NCBI RefSeq assembly: GCF_030499535.1
Contig: NZ_JASTLB010000001.1
Span: forward strand, 5,146,001 to 5,210,000
DNA: 64,000 nt
DNA from: Streptomyces sp. TG1A-8
GTDB lineage: Bacteria; Actinomycetota; Actinomycetes; Streptomycetales; Streptomycetaceae
Reading direction: 5' to 3'
In this document: piece after piece, positions 44,889-54,340 of the stretch
How the letters are laid out: each line of letters begins with the position of its first letter
How positions within the stretch are numbered: the stretch's first letter is position 1
Translations under genes and position numbers: made by a program
The notes under the pieces: model-generated
What the model saw: the letters and a program-made list of their open reading frames with translations, nothing else
Databases searched by the model: none
Told to the model about the DNA's origin: nothing

Positions 44889-45254
44889 GTGACCGAGATT
44901 GACGCAAAGATCGATGCTCTCGTCCCCGCCTGGCTCACCCTCCCCGACATCGCCGAGGTGCTCGGCGTCGAGGTGACGCGTGTGCGGCAGCTGGTCAAGG
45001 ACGGCCAGCTGATCGCCGTGCGCCGGGGGGAGAACCGGGCGCTGCACGTCCCCGCCGCCTTCATCGACGGGGACAAGGTCGTCAAGGGCCTGTCCGGGAC
45101 CCTGACGCTCCTGCGGGACGACGGCTTCACCGACGAAGAGATGCTGGAGTGGCTCTTCACCCCCGACCCGACCCTGCCCGGCACCCCCGCGCAGGCCCTG
45201 AGCGAGAATCGCGGCACGGAGGTGAAGCGCCGCGCCCAGGCGCTCGCCGTCTGA
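44889..45254 (+). CDS. Rv2175c-like DNA-binding protein
   Basis: 121 residues. N-terminal winged helix-turn-helix ([43 protein letters not shown]) and a short C-terminal helical part ([24 protein letters not shown]). In M. tuberculosis Rv2175c is a DNA-binding substrate of the neighbouring kinase PknL. The PASTA kinase at 39-41 kb may play that role here (inference). GTG at 44889, with CAGGCT seven bases upstream suggesting leaderless transcription. Confidence 0.88.
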   Translation: MTEIDAKIDALVPAWLTLPDIAEVLGVEVTRVRQLVKDGQLIAVRRGENRALHVPAAFIDGDKVVKGLSGTLTLLRDDGFTDEEMLEWLFTPDPTLPGTPAQALSENRGTEVKRRAQALAV

Positions 45255-45267
45255 CCGGCCCGCACCA

Positions 45268-45302
45268 CCGGTGGCGTACGGGCCCGGCCCGTACGCCACC
45301 GG
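45268..45302 (+). terminator. 35-base near-perfect palindrome before thiE
   Basis: 17-bp arms (45268-45284 and 45286-45302) with a single central base, between the Rv2175c-like stop and thiE. It can act as terminator of the upstream gene. It could also be an operator or an attenuator for thiE, whose ATG lies 25 bases further. Confidence 0.6.
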
Positions 45303-45327
45303 CACACCGACCACGGGGGACCCAGCG

Positions 45328-45975
45328 ATGTCCGACACCGCCCGCGCCCGGCTCGCCGGCGCCCGCCTCTACCTGTGCACGGACGCCCGGCGCCGCCAGG
45401 GCGACCTCGCCGCGTTCCTCGACGCGGTCCTGGCCGGCGGTGTCGACGTGGTGCAGCTGCGAGACAAGGGCATGGAGGCCGCCGAGGAGCTGGAGCACCT
45501 CGCGGTGTTCGCCGAGGCCTGCGCCCGGCACGGCAAGCTGCTCGCGGTCAACGACCGGGCCGACGTCGCCCACGCCGCCCGCTCCGACGTCCTGCACCTG
45601 GGCCAGGGCGACCTCCCGGTCCCCGCGGCCCGCGCCGTCCTCGGCCCCGACGTCCTGATAGGCCGTTCCACGCACGCCGAGCCCGAGGCCGCCGCGGCGG
45701 CCGTCCAGGAGGGCGTGGACTACTTCTGCACCGGCCCCTGCTGGCCCACCCCCACCAAGCCCGGCCGCCCCGCCCCCGGCCTCGGCCTGGTCCGGTACGC
45801 CGCCTCCCTCGGCACCGCCCGGCCCTGGTTCGCCATCGGCGGCATCGACCTGGACAACCTGGACGAAGTGCTGGAGGCGGGCGCCCGCAGGGTCGTCGTG
45901 GTCCGCGCGATCACCGAAGCCGACGACCCCGGGGCCGCGGCGGCGGAGTTCGCCGAGCGGCTGCGGCAGGTCTAG
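45328..45975 (+). CDS. thiE: thiamine phosphate synthase
   Basis: Couples the pyrimidine and thiazole moieties to thiamine phosphate. 215-residue TIM barrel: [64 protein letters not shown] and AIGGI. ATG at 45328 with GGGGGA upstream. No TPP aptamer precedes it, unlike thiO. Confidence 0.95.
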   Translation: MSDTARARLAGARLYLCTDARRRQGDLAAFLDAVLAGGVDVVQLRDKGMEAAEELEHLAVFAEACARHGKLLAVNDRADVAHAARSDVLHLGQGDLPVPAARAVLGPDVLIGRSTHAEPEAAAAAVQEGVDYFCTGPCWPTPTKPGRPAPGLGLVRYAASLGTARPWFAIGGIDLDNLDEVLEAGARRVVVVRAITEADDPGAAAAEFAERLRQV

Positions 45976-46133
45976 GGCCCTCCGTTCGGAGCGGGCCGGA
46001 GCGGGCCGGACCGGGGAGCGGGGTGCGGTGCCGGACCCCGCGAGTCCGGCGGGATCCGTGAGGGAGGACCCCGGGCGGGCTGTCCAAGGGATGGACGGGA
46101 AACCGGCAATCAGGGCGAAATCCCGCCGTTCTG

Positions 46134-47092
<959 letters not shown>

Positions 47093-47146
47093 ACCGGCGC
47101 ACCGCGGTACGACACACTGCGAGCGGTTATTGGGAGAGGGGCGTAC

Positions 47147-48103
47147 ATGGGCTGGACGGTCCTCTACACGGCGTTCGGCGTCGTCGCACTGTGGCTGCTC
47201 GGCGAGGTGCTGCTGCAGTACAAGGCGCGCCTGCGCTGGCGGCTGCTGGCCTTCGCCGGCTTCCTCGGGGTCGTGCTCGGCGTGCTGATGCCGTCCGTGA
47301 TCGTGATCGGCGTCGGCGCGATCGCCTTCGCGACCGGCCAGACCTACGTCACGCTGTCCTTCCGCCGCGGCTTCGCCGCCGGCTGGGCGGTCAAGCGCCC
47401 CGAGGCCGGCAGCGGCGGCAGCAAGCGCCGGCGCGGCAGGGCCGGGCGCCACGACCCGACCCTGGAGGTCTCCGACCTGCGGGCCGCCGGGGACGCCGGC
47501 CGGGACGAGCCGGCCCGCACCGCCGACGGCTCCGGCTCCGGCGGCACCGGCGGCTATGACGACCACGGCGGCTACGGCGACGACGGCGACGACGTCTTCG
47601 CCCCGGGCCGCCCGGCCGCCGGGGCGACCGCCGTGTACGCACCCCAGCCCCTGCCCGAGGACACCGGCTCCTACGGCGTGTACGGCGACGCCTCCGCCGC
47701 CGCCCCGCCCCAGGACGCCGGCTACGCGACGGCCGCCCAGGGCACCGGCCAGGCCCACGCCTACGACCACTCGGGCTACGGCGGGCAGACGTACGGCTAC
47801 GACACCGGCGACCAGCAGGGCTACGCCAACTACTCCGACCCGTACATCGGCACCCAGGCCTACGGCGGTGACGCGTACGGCACCGGCTACGACCAGCAGT
47901 ACGCCCAGCAGGCCCACGCCCAGGACCCGTACGGCACCGGCGGTTACGGCGAGACCCCGGCCGGCGGGGTGTGGGTCCCGCAGCAGCGCACCGACGAGGC
48001 CTACGGCGGGGAACTCCCGCAGGAGCAGCCGTACCCGTACCAGGGCGACGGGCAGCAGCAGCCGTACCCGGGCGCCGGGTACGACGAGCAGTACCGCTTC
48101 TGA
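47147..48103 (+). CDS. membrane protein with Tyr/Gly/Gln-rich disordered tail
   Basis: 318 residues. Two N-terminal membrane helices (about 2-22 and 32-62), a basic segment (SKRRRGRAGRHD, about 92-103), then about 180 residues of low-complexity sequence dominated by Tyr, Gly, Gln, Asp and Ala, for example YGGQTYGYDTGDQQGYANYS. Such composition is typical of disordered, self-associating tails. No enzymatic motif. ATG at 47147. Function unknown. Confidence 0.85.
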   Translation: MGWTVLYTAFGVVALWLLGEVLLQYKARLRWRLLAFAGFLGVVLGVLMPSVIVIGVGAIAFATGQTYVTLSFRRGFAAGWAVKRPEAGSGGSKRRRGRAGRHDPTLEVSDLRAAGDAGRDEPARTADGSGSGGTGGYDDHGGYGDDGDDVFAPGRPAAGATAVYAPQPLPEDTGSYGVYGDASAAAPPQDAGYATAAQGTGQAHAYDHSGYGGQTYGYDTGDQQGYANYSDPYIGTQAYGGDAYGTGYDQQYAQQAHAQDPYGTGGYGETPAGGVWVPQQRTDEAYGGELPQEQPYPYQGDGQQQPYPGAGYDEQYRF

Positions 48104-48116
48104 GGCCCGGGCCGGC

Positions 48117-49655
48117 TCACCGGGAGCCCCGGAAGTCCGGTCCCTCCACGATCAGCCCCGCCACCAGCGCGCCCGACATCCCCGCGTGGGGGAGGCCGCC
48201 GCCGGGGTGGGACCAGCCGCCCACCCGGTACAGGCCCGGCAGCCGCGTGGTGTTGGACGGGTGCAGGAAACGGCCCCCGGCGGCGGCGAGCGCCGGCGGG
48301 GGCACGGCGCCCGCCGGGGCGCCGGTGTCGGCGGCACCGTGGCCGGGGGTGCGCACCTCCCGCCACAGCAGGCGCTCGCGGAGCCCCGGAACCACGCGCT
48401 CGGCGGCCTCCACCACGAGGTCGGCGAACCGCCCGGCGAACCGCCCGTCACCCCAGTCGGCGTCCGTCGGCACGGTGGCGGACAGGGTGACCGACTCGTG
48501 CCCGTCCGGGCTGAGCGCGGGGTCGCCGGGCCGCAGCACGGTCACCGTGGGACGGGAGGGGGCGTCGCCGCCCGGCGAGGCCAGGAAGTCCAGTTCCGAC
48601 CCGCGGTCGGGGGCGTGGACGACCGTGCGGTGTGCGGCGCCGGCCTCGCGCCCGCCGCGCAGGGCCAGCAGGACGGTGAACCGGCCGGGACAGCCGGTGA
48701 CCGGGTCGAAGCGCGCGTCGCCCTCGTCCTCCGGCGGACGCTCCGTCAGGGCCCGCAGCCGCTGCGGGGACAGGTTCGCCACGACGTGGTCGGCCTCGGC
48801 CGCCGTCCCCGCCCGCCCGCCGGAGTCCCGGGAGGCGTCCCCGGCCAGCTCCACGCCCGCCGCGCGCCCGTCCCGCTCCAGGATCCCGGTCACCTCGGCG
48901 CCGAAGACGAACTCCACCCTCCGCCGCAGGCACCGCTCGTACACCGCGCGCGCCAGCTCGCGCATCCCCCCGCGGACGTACCAGAGGCCGAAGGCGTGCT
49001 CCATGTACGGCAGCACCGCCGCGCTCGCCGGGGCGGTCCGCGGATCGAGGCCGTATGCGAGCGCGAAGCTCTCCAGCAGGCTCGCCAGGCGCTCGTCGCG
49101 CAGCTCCCAGGCACCGATCTCGGCCAGCGTGCCCGCCCGCCGCGTCCGCAGCAGCCGCTTGTGCGGGACCGCCGGGTACGGCTCCCGCCCGGCCAGCACC
49201 TGCCAGTTCGGCCACAGCGGCTCCTCCAGCAGGGGCCGGCGCGTGCGGTCCCAGGCCTCGCGGGCCCGTACCAGGAAGTCGCCCCACCGCTGCCCGGCCC
49301 CCGCGCCCAGCGCCTCGTCCAGCGCCGCGACGACGCCCCCGCGCGAGGCGTTCGGCAGGCTGACCTCGGTGCCGTCCGCGAAGACGTGCCGTGCGGCCGG
49401 GTCGACCTGGACCAGCTCGACGCAGTCCTCCAGGGGCTCCCTGCCGGTCTTGACGAACAGGTCGCGGTACACGGCGGGCAGCGGCAGCAGCCCCGGACCG
49501 GTGTCGAAGCCGAACCCGTCCCGCTCGAAGCGGCGCACCGCACCGCCGTACGTCCGCGTACGCTCGTACACCACCACCCGGTGGCCCGCGACGGCCAGCC
49601 GGGCGGCGGCCGCCATCGCGCCCATCCCGGCGCCGATCACCGCAATCCGTGCCAT
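48117..49655 (-). CDS. phytoene desaturase (CrtI)-like FAD oxidoreductase
   Basis: 512 residues. N-terminal FAD motif RIAVIGAGMGAMAAAARLAVAGHRVVVYERTR followed by YGGAVRRFERDGFGFDTGPGLLPLP, and C-terminal FAD segment YRVGGWSHPGGGLPHAGMSGALVAGLI, as in CrtI/CrtN-like desaturases. No carotenoid genes are near, so the substrate is open. ATG at 49655; TAGGGT (complement of 49663-49668) lies seven bases upstream, giving a probable leaderless start. A longer frame to 49679 lacks support. Confidence 0.9.
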   Translation of the reverse strand: MARIAVIGAGMGAMAAAARLAVAGHRVVVYERTRTYGGAVRRFERDGFGFDTGPGLLPLPAVYRDLFVKTGREPLEDCVELVQVDPAARHVFADGTEVSLPNASRGGVVAALDEALGAGAGQRWGDFLVRAREAWDRTRRPLLEEPLWPNWQVLAGREPYPAVPHKRLLRTRRAGTLAEIGAWELRDERLASLLESFALAYGLDPRTAPASAAVLPYMEHAFGLWYVRGGMRELARAVYERCLRRRVEFVFGAEVTGILERDGRAAGVELAGDASRDSGGRAGTAAEADHVVANLSPQRLRALTERPPEDEGDARFDPVTGCPGRFTVLLALRGGREAGAAHRTVVHAPDRGSELDFLASPGGDAPSRPTVTVLRPGDPALSPDGHESVTLSATVPTDADWGDGRFAGRFADLVVEAAERVVPGLRERLLWREVRTPGHGAADTGAPAGAVPPPALAAAGGRFLHPSNTTRLPGLYRVGGWSHPGGGLPHAGMSGALVAGLIVEGPDFRGSR

Positions 49656-49721
49656 GCCCGCGACCCTATCGACCGCCACCGGTCGTCCGGTCCGCGGGCG
49701 GTGCGCGGTGTGCGCCGGAGC

Positions 49722-50327
49722 TCAGCCCCAGGACCCGGGCGCCCGCCGCCGCTCCTCCCGCCGCCGGGCCCGGCGCCGCAGGAAGCGCCGGATCCGCGAG
49801 ACCAGGAACAGCAGCACCACGAGCCCGGCGGCGAGGAACACCGCCGCGACGACCGACGCCGCCACCGGATGGAAGACCGCGAACGAGACGACCGCGCCGA
49901 CCCCGAGGTCCTCGGCGGTGCTCAGGACGATGTTGCTGAACGGCTCCGGCGAGGTGTTGACCGCCATCCGGGCGCCGGCCTTGACGCCGTGGCTGGCCAG
50001 CGCCGTCGAACCGCCGATCACACCGGCCACCACGTCCGGCAGCGAGCCGCTCTGCCCGGCCAGCAGCGCCCCGACCCAGGCGCCCGCGGCCGGCCGGACC
50101 ACGGTGTGCACGGAGTCCCACACCGAGTCGGCGTAGGGGATCTTGTCGGCGACCGCCTCGCACAGGAACAGCACGCCGGCCACGGCCAGCACCTCGGGGC
50201 GCTGCAACGCCTGCGGGACGTCGTCGCCCAGCCCCGTCACGCCGAACAGGCCGAGGAGCAGCACCACCGCGTAGGCGTTGATGCCGCTGGCCCAGCCGCT
50301 GGTGAACACCAGAGGGAGCACGGACAC
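49722..50327 (-). CDS. DUF4126 family membrane protein
   Basis: 201 residues with four or five membrane helices: TSGWASGINAYAVVLLLGLFG, VLFLCEAVADKIPYADSVWD, GVIGGSTALASHGVKAGARMAVN and a C-terminal helix followed by an Arg-rich cytosolic tail. GTG at 50327 with TACCAT (complement of 50335-50340) seven bases upstream, so probably leaderless. Function unknown. Confidence 0.87.
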   Translation of the reverse strand: MSVLPLVFTSGWASGINAYAVVLLLGLFGVTGLGDDVPQALQRPEVLAVAGVLFLCEAVADKIPYADSVWDSVHTVVRPAAGAWVGALLAGQSGSLPDVVAGVIGGSTALASHGVKAGARMAVNTSPEPFSNIVLSTAEDLGVGAVVSFAVFHPVAASVVAAVFLAAGLVVLLFLVSRIRRFLRRRARRREERRRAPGSWG

Positions 50328-50340
50328 GGACGCGATGGTA

Positions 50341-50695
50341 GCCAGGCGGGGGGCCGGGCGTCCCGGGCACGGGCACGGACGTCTGAGTACCCCTGCTCAG
50401 ACGGCGGGATGAGTACCCGCGCGGATGGGCGGCGACCGGCGGGGAGGGGAGAGTGGGGGCACGGCAGGGAGCGCGGCCCGGCACCGCCGGCACGGGGCGG
50501 CGGAACGGCGCCCGCGCCCCGGCCGCTCCTCGCGCCGGTCCGCCGGCGGAAGCGAGGAGGGAAGCGAGGAGGGGAGCGGGGAAGTGCCGGGGCACCGGGG
50601 AGCGGGAGTCCGGGGGCACCCGGGAGCCCGGGGGAGACGGGGGAGGGCGCGGGCCCGGTCGCGGAGCCGCGCCCTCCCCGTGTCCGCCCGGCGGC
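50341..50695. other. intergenic region with purine-rich repeats
   Basis: 355 bases without a supported gene. Contains a 12-bp tandem repeat GAAGCGAGGAGG at 50549-50572 within a GA-rich tract and the terminator of the TetR gene at 50640-50679. Several long frames cross it on both strands, but none has consistent codon position bias or a recognisable product. Confidence 0.5.
50640..50679 (-). terminator. terminator after TetR gene
   Basis: Perfect 13-bp inverted repeat (50640-50652 with 50667-50679) with a 14-base loop, 17 bases past the TetR stop on the minus strand. Confidence 0.85.
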
Positions 50696-51325
50696 TCAGC
50701 GCTTCCCGCTCACGCGTCCCTGGAGCAGCAGGGACAGGGCTGCGTGGACGTCGTCCAGGGAACGCTCCGGCTGGAAGGACTTCCAGTCCAGGGCGGCCAC
50801 CAGGACCATGCCGACCAGGGCGGCCGCCGTCAGCTGGACGTCGATCTCCGCGCTGAACTCGCCGGCCGCCACCCCGTCGCGCAGCACGTCCTCGACGACG
50901 GCGACGGCCTCCCGCCGGACCACCGTCAAGGTGGACTGCCAGGCGCGGTTGGTGCGCCACAGCTCCGCCACGTACAGCTGGGTGAAGGCCGGGTAGCGGT
51001 CGATGAAGACCAGACCCGCGCGGATCATCGCGTCCAGCGCGTCCACCGTCGCCCCGCCCTCGCGCGCGGCCCGCTCGGCGGCCTCCCTCAGCGACGCGGC
51101 GAGCAGGCCCACGCCGTGCCGCAGCAGTTCCTCGAAGAGGACCGACTTGCTCGCGAAGTTGTAGTAGACCGTGCCCTTCGCGACCCCGGCCCGGTCGGCG
51201 ATCTCGTCCACCGTGGTCGCGGAGAAGCCCTGCTCGGCGATGAGCGTGACGGCCGCCTCGTAGAGCCTCTGCCGGGTCGCCTCGCGACGGCGCGTTCCGC
51301 CGGTCGTGGCGCTGCTGCTTTCCAT
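50696..51325 (-). CDS. TetR/AcrR-family repressor of the YhgE/ABC operon
   Basis: 209 residues from ATG at 51325 (226 from a GTG at 51376 that overlaps the upstream stop). N-terminal helix-turn-helix TRQRLYEAAVTLIAEQGFSATTVDEIADRAGVAKGTVYYNFASKSVLFEELL, then an all-helical ligand-binding domain. Last gene of the three-gene operon; the 24-bp palindrome in the operon promoter is its probable target, so it should repress its own synthesis and the transporter. GACAAT seven bases before the ATG at 51325 could provide an extra internal promoter. Confidence 0.92.
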   Translation of the reverse strand: MESSSATTGGTRRREATRQRLYEAAVTLIAEQGFSATTVDEIADRAGVAKGTVYYNFASKSVLFEELLRHGVGLLAASLREAAERAAREGGATVDALDAMIRAGLVFIDRYPAFTQLYVAELWRTNRAWQSTLTVVRREAVAVVEDVLRDGVAAGEFSAEIDVQLTAAALVGMVLVAALDWKSFQPERSLDDVHAALSLLLQGRVSGKR

Positions 51326-51372
51326 GGCCCCGATTGTCACAGGTGCGCGCGCGTGCGGGGGCTGCTCCGGGC

Positions 51373-53457
51373 TCACAGGGTCAGCTCCGGGTGCAGCCGG
51401 TCAAGGGTCCACACCTGGCGGCGGCGGGCCGTGAGCGCGGTGAGGGCGAGGGCGCCCGCGGTGAACGCGGCCAGCACGCCGCACGCCGATCCGACCGGGC
51501 CGAGCCCGCCGCCCGTGATCAGCCGGCGCAGGGCCTCCACGACGTAGCTCATCGGCAGGAACGGGTGGATCGCGGCGAAGAAGCCCGGACTGGTCTGCAC
51601 CGGGTACGTGCCGCCCGCCGAGGTCAGCTGGAGCATCAGCAGTGCCAGGACCAGGATCCGGCCGGCCGCGCCGAAGCGGGCGTTCAGCCACTGCACGATC
51701 GCCGCGAAGCAGGCGGTGACCAGGAACAGGAAGGCCAGTGTGCCGGCCGCCCGCGCCATCCTCAGGCCGATCGCCCAGTGCAGCACGGACATCAGCGCGG
51801 CCACCTGCAGCACGCCGACCGCGGCCACGGGCAGCCAGCCGGCCAGCGTGATCCGCCACGAGGGCGAACCGGCGGCCAGGGCGCGGCGGTTGAGCGGCGG
51901 GATCAGCATGTAGGCCACCATCGCGCCCACCCACAGGGACAGCGGGATGAAGTACGGGGCGAAGCCGGTGCCGTAGTTGGGTGCCTGGTGCAGGTCGTGG
52001 GAGGCCAGCCGGACCGGGTCGGCCAGCACGCCGGTGCGCCGGTCGCGGTCCCGCTCGTCGTAGTCGGGGATCCTCTCGGCGCCGTCGTGCAGTCCGCCGG
52101 CGAGCTTCTGGGAGCCGTCGGCCAGTTTGTACAGGCCGCCGTCGAGCGTCCGGGCGCCCGACTCGGCGGTGCCGACGCCCTTGTCCAGTTTCACCGCGCC
52201 GGTCTCGGCGGTGCCCAGCCCGCCGTGCAGCTTCTTCGCTCCCGCGGCGACCTTGTTCGCGCCGTCGTTGAGCTTGTTGACCCGCTCGACGGCGTCCTCG
52301 ACGTCCTCGGAGAGGTGCGGTGCCCGGTCGGCGAGGGCCCGGGCCTGGGTGCGCAGGGTGCCGAGGTCGTCCCTCATCGTCCTCAGGTCGCCGTCCTGGT
52401 CGGCGACCAGCGCGTCCAGGTCGTCGGCGACGTCGGCCACGTCGGCGGCGGCGCCCTTGGCCTTCTTCAGGTCGGGGCAGGCCGCGTCGGGCGGGGCCGC
52501 GCCCGCGCAGCGCGCCCGGTAGACCTCGTCCAAGGCGTTCGAGGCCGTGCGGGCGGTCCTGGCGGCGCCCGGCGCGAGCTTCACCAGCGCGTCGAGGTTG
52601 TCCTGGACCGTCCTGGCCGAGTCGGCGACCAGCCGGGCGGTGTCCCCGATGGACTTCTCGTTGTCCTTCAGGAACGGACCGACCCTGTCGTGGACGCCGT
52701 TGACGGTGTCGGCGAGCGTCTGCGTGCCGTCGGCGACCCGCCGCGAGCCGTCCTCCAGGTCGCCGGCGCCCTTGTCGAGCTTCTTCAGCCCCCGGGCCAG
52801 TCCGCCGCTGCCGCTCCTGGCGTCCTTCAGGCCGTCCGCGAGGTCCTGGGAGCCCTTCTCCGCCTTGCCCAGGCCGCCCTCGAGCCGGTCGGCGCCCCTG
52901 GCGGCCGTGACGGTCCGGTCGTGGATGTCCGAGAACGAGACGAAGATCTTGTCGAGGAAGGACCGGGACGCCTTGGTGGAGGCGGCCGAGCGGACCTCGT
53001 TGAAGACCGTCCGGGAGATCTGGCCGACGATGTAGTTGTTCGCGTCGTTCGTGCGCACCCGGAGCGCGCCGGCCCGCGGGGAGTCGCCCGCCCCGGAGGC
53101 GATGCGCGCGCTGAGGTCGGCCGGCACCGTCAGGGACAGGTAGTAGGTGCCGTCCTCGACGCCCCGCCGGGCCTCGGCGTCGCTCACCTCGTGCCACGCG
53201 AAGGTCCGGCTGTCGCGCAGCCCGTCCACGATGTCGTCGCCGGCGGTGATCCTCTTCCCGTCGGCCGTGGCGCCCTCGTCCTCGTTCACCAGGGCCACCG
53301 GGATGCGGTCCAGGCGGCCGTACGGGTCCCAGAACGACCACAGGTAGAGGGCGCCGTACAGCAGGGGCAGCACGAGCAGCGCCACCAGTGCGGCGCGCGG
53401 CAGCCTGCCCCGCCCGAACCGCCTCAGCTCAAGCGCGGCCAGCCTCGGCGAACGCAT
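51373..53457 (-). CDS. YhgE/Pip-type membrane protein (ABC-2-like permease)
   Basis: 694 residues. One N-terminal helix (about 22-42), a very long extracytoplasmic region (about 45-480) and five C-terminal helices. The middle is built of glycine-leucine heptads such as GLARGLKKLDKGAGDLEDGSRRVADG and LHGGLGTAETGAVKLDKG, forming a long helical stalk as in YhgE/Pip phage-infection proteins and mycobacterial MmpL-like exporters' partners. With the adjacent ATPase it would form an exporter. Substrate unknown; self-regulation by TetR suggests a toxic or lipid-like ligand (inference). ATG at 53457, overlapping the ATPase 3' end. Confidence 0.9.
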   Translation of the reverse strand: MRSPRLAALELRRFGRGRLPRAALVALLVLPLLYGALYLWSFWDPYGRLDRIPVALVNEDEGATADGKRITAGDDIVDGLRDSRTFAWHEVSDAEARRGVEDGTYYLSLTVPADLSARIASGAGDSPRAGALRVRTNDANNYIVGQISRTVFNEVRSAASTKASRSFLDKIFVSFSDIHDRTVTAARGADRLEGGLGKAEKGSQDLADGLKDARSGSGGLARGLKKLDKGAGDLEDGSRRVADGTQTLADTVNGVHDRVGPFLKDNEKSIGDTARLVADSARTVQDNLDALVKLAPGAARTARTASNALDEVYRARCAGAAPPDAACPDLKKAKGAAADVADVADDLDALVADQDGDLRTMRDDLGTLRTQARALADRAPHLSEDVEDAVERVNKLNDGANKVAAGAKKLHGGLGTAETGAVKLDKGVGTAESGARTLDGGLYKLADGSQKLAGGLHDGAERIPDYDERDRDRRTGVLADPVRLASHDLHQAPNYGTGFAPYFIPLSLWVGAMVAYMLIPPLNRRALAAGSPSWRITLAGWLPVAAVGVLQVAALMSVLHWAIGLRMARAAGTLAFLFLVTACFAAIVQWLNARFGAAGRILVLALLMLQLTSAGGTYPVQTSPGFFAAIHPFLPMSYVVEALRRLITGGGLGPVGSACGVLAAFTAGALALTALTARRRQVWTLDRLHPELTL

Positions 53458-54175
53458 CGGCCTCCTCCTTCGGGTCGTTGTCGTCGGTGCTGCGGCGGGT
53501 GGGGACGGCGACGCAGTCCCCGGGCGCGGTGCGGCACACGGCGACCACCGTCGTCCCCGCGCGCGTGATCGACCGCAGCAGTTCCCAGGCCTCGGCGAGT
53601 TCGGCGGCCGAGAGCCCCAGGTCGACGTCGTCGACGCCGAGCAGCCCGGGGCCGCCGACCAGTGCCAGGGCGACGGACAGCCGCAGTTCGTCCAGCCGCT
53701 GCAGGTCGCGCACGGCCGTCCGGGGACCCTTGGGCAGCCGTGCCGGGTCGAGTCCGGCGGCGGCCAGGGCCGCGTCCACCCGCGGCCGCGCCTCCCGGGC
53801 GCGGCGTGCGCGGGGCCGCAGGGCCTCGCGCAGGGAGCCGCCGTAGCGGCGCTCCAGCAGGGCGCGTTCGCGCAGGTGCTCGCCGACGGTCAGGGCCGGC
53901 TCCAGGTCGGTCACCCCGGCCACGTGGGCCACGGCACCGATCCGGCGCACGGCCGCCATCCGCCGGGGCAGGGCGAACCCGCCCACCGCGGCCACCCCTT
54001 CGGTGGGCTTCATCCGTCCCGTGAGCGCGAGCAGCAGGCACGTGCGGCCGGAGCCGGACGGTCCCTCGACCGCGATCAGCGAGCCGGGCTCCGCGTCGAG
54101 GGAGACGCCCCGGAAGGCCCATCCCCGCGGCCCTTCGACCCCGAGGCCCTCGGCCGTGACACGTACGCCGTCCAC
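53429..54175 (-). CDS. ABC transporter ATP-binding protein
   Basis: 248 residues. Walker A EGPSGSGRTCLLLAL (Arg replaces the usual Lys), a Q-loop-like HVAGVTDLEPALTVGEHL, a degenerate signature (LQRLDELRLSVALAL instead of LSGGQ) and Walker B LLGVDDVDLGL, in which Asp replaces the catalytic Glu. The site is therefore unusual and ATP hydrolysis may be weak. GTG at 54175 with GGGGGA upstream is preferred over GTG 54205, which lies inside the operator. Overlaps the YhgE gene start by 29 bases. Confidence 0.85.
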   Translation of the reverse strand: MDGVRVTAEGLGVEGPRGWAFRGVSLDAEPGSLIAVEGPSGSGRTCLLLALTGRMKPTEGVAAVGGFALPRRMAAVRRIGAVAHVAGVTDLEPALTVGEHLRERALLERRYGGSLREALRPRARRAREARPRVDAALAAAGLDPARLPKGPRTAVRDLQRLDELRLSVALALVGGPGLLGVDDVDLGLSAAELAEAWELLRSITRAGTTVVAVCRTAPGDCVAVPTRRSTDDNDPKEEADAFAEAGRA

Positions 54176-54198
54176 CTGTCCCCCTGTTGCTCCACCGC

Positions 54199-54222
54199 TT
54201 TGCACTGACTGGTCAGTGCAAA
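54199..54222. promoter_or_regulatory. TetR-family operator
   Basis: Perfect 24-bp palindrome: TTTGCACTGAC, two central bases TG, then GTCAGTGCAAA. It covers the region just after the -10 of the ABC/YhgE/TetR operon promoter. The ACTGACNNGTCAGT core is typical of TetR/AcrR operators. Confidence 0.88.
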
Positions 54223-54250
54223 AATACTCCCGGGTTCGGGATCAAGGCAA
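54221..54250 (-). promoter_or_regulatory. promoter of ABC/YhgE/TetR operon
   Basis: On the minus strand TTGCCT (complement of 54245-54250), 18-base spacer, TATTTT (complement of 54221-54226). The TetR operator begins two bases inside the -10, so bound repressor would exclude RNA polymerase. Confidence 0.72.
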
Positions 54251-54340
54251 AAGGCCAGGTCAGAACGGATTGTCAGTGCCATACCCCACGATGGGGACAT
54301 ACGGCACCCATGCCGTTACCCAGACGACAGGAGGTTCGTC

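Noticed and set aside
50341..50695. small Arg/Gly-rich protein gene in the purine-rich gap
   Set aside because: Open frames exist on both strands, but none has a ribosome site with consistent codon position bias, and the region includes a terminator.
47556..50996. 1146-codon open frame on the plus strand
   Set aside because: It crosses the Tyr/Gly-rich membrane protein gene in another frame and runs antisense through the CrtI-like and DUF4126 genes. Composition is typical of a shadow frame.
54176..54205. longer ATPase start at GTG 54205
   Set aside because: This codon lies within the TetR operator palindrome and at or upstream of the predicted transcription start; GTG 54175 has a good ribosome site.
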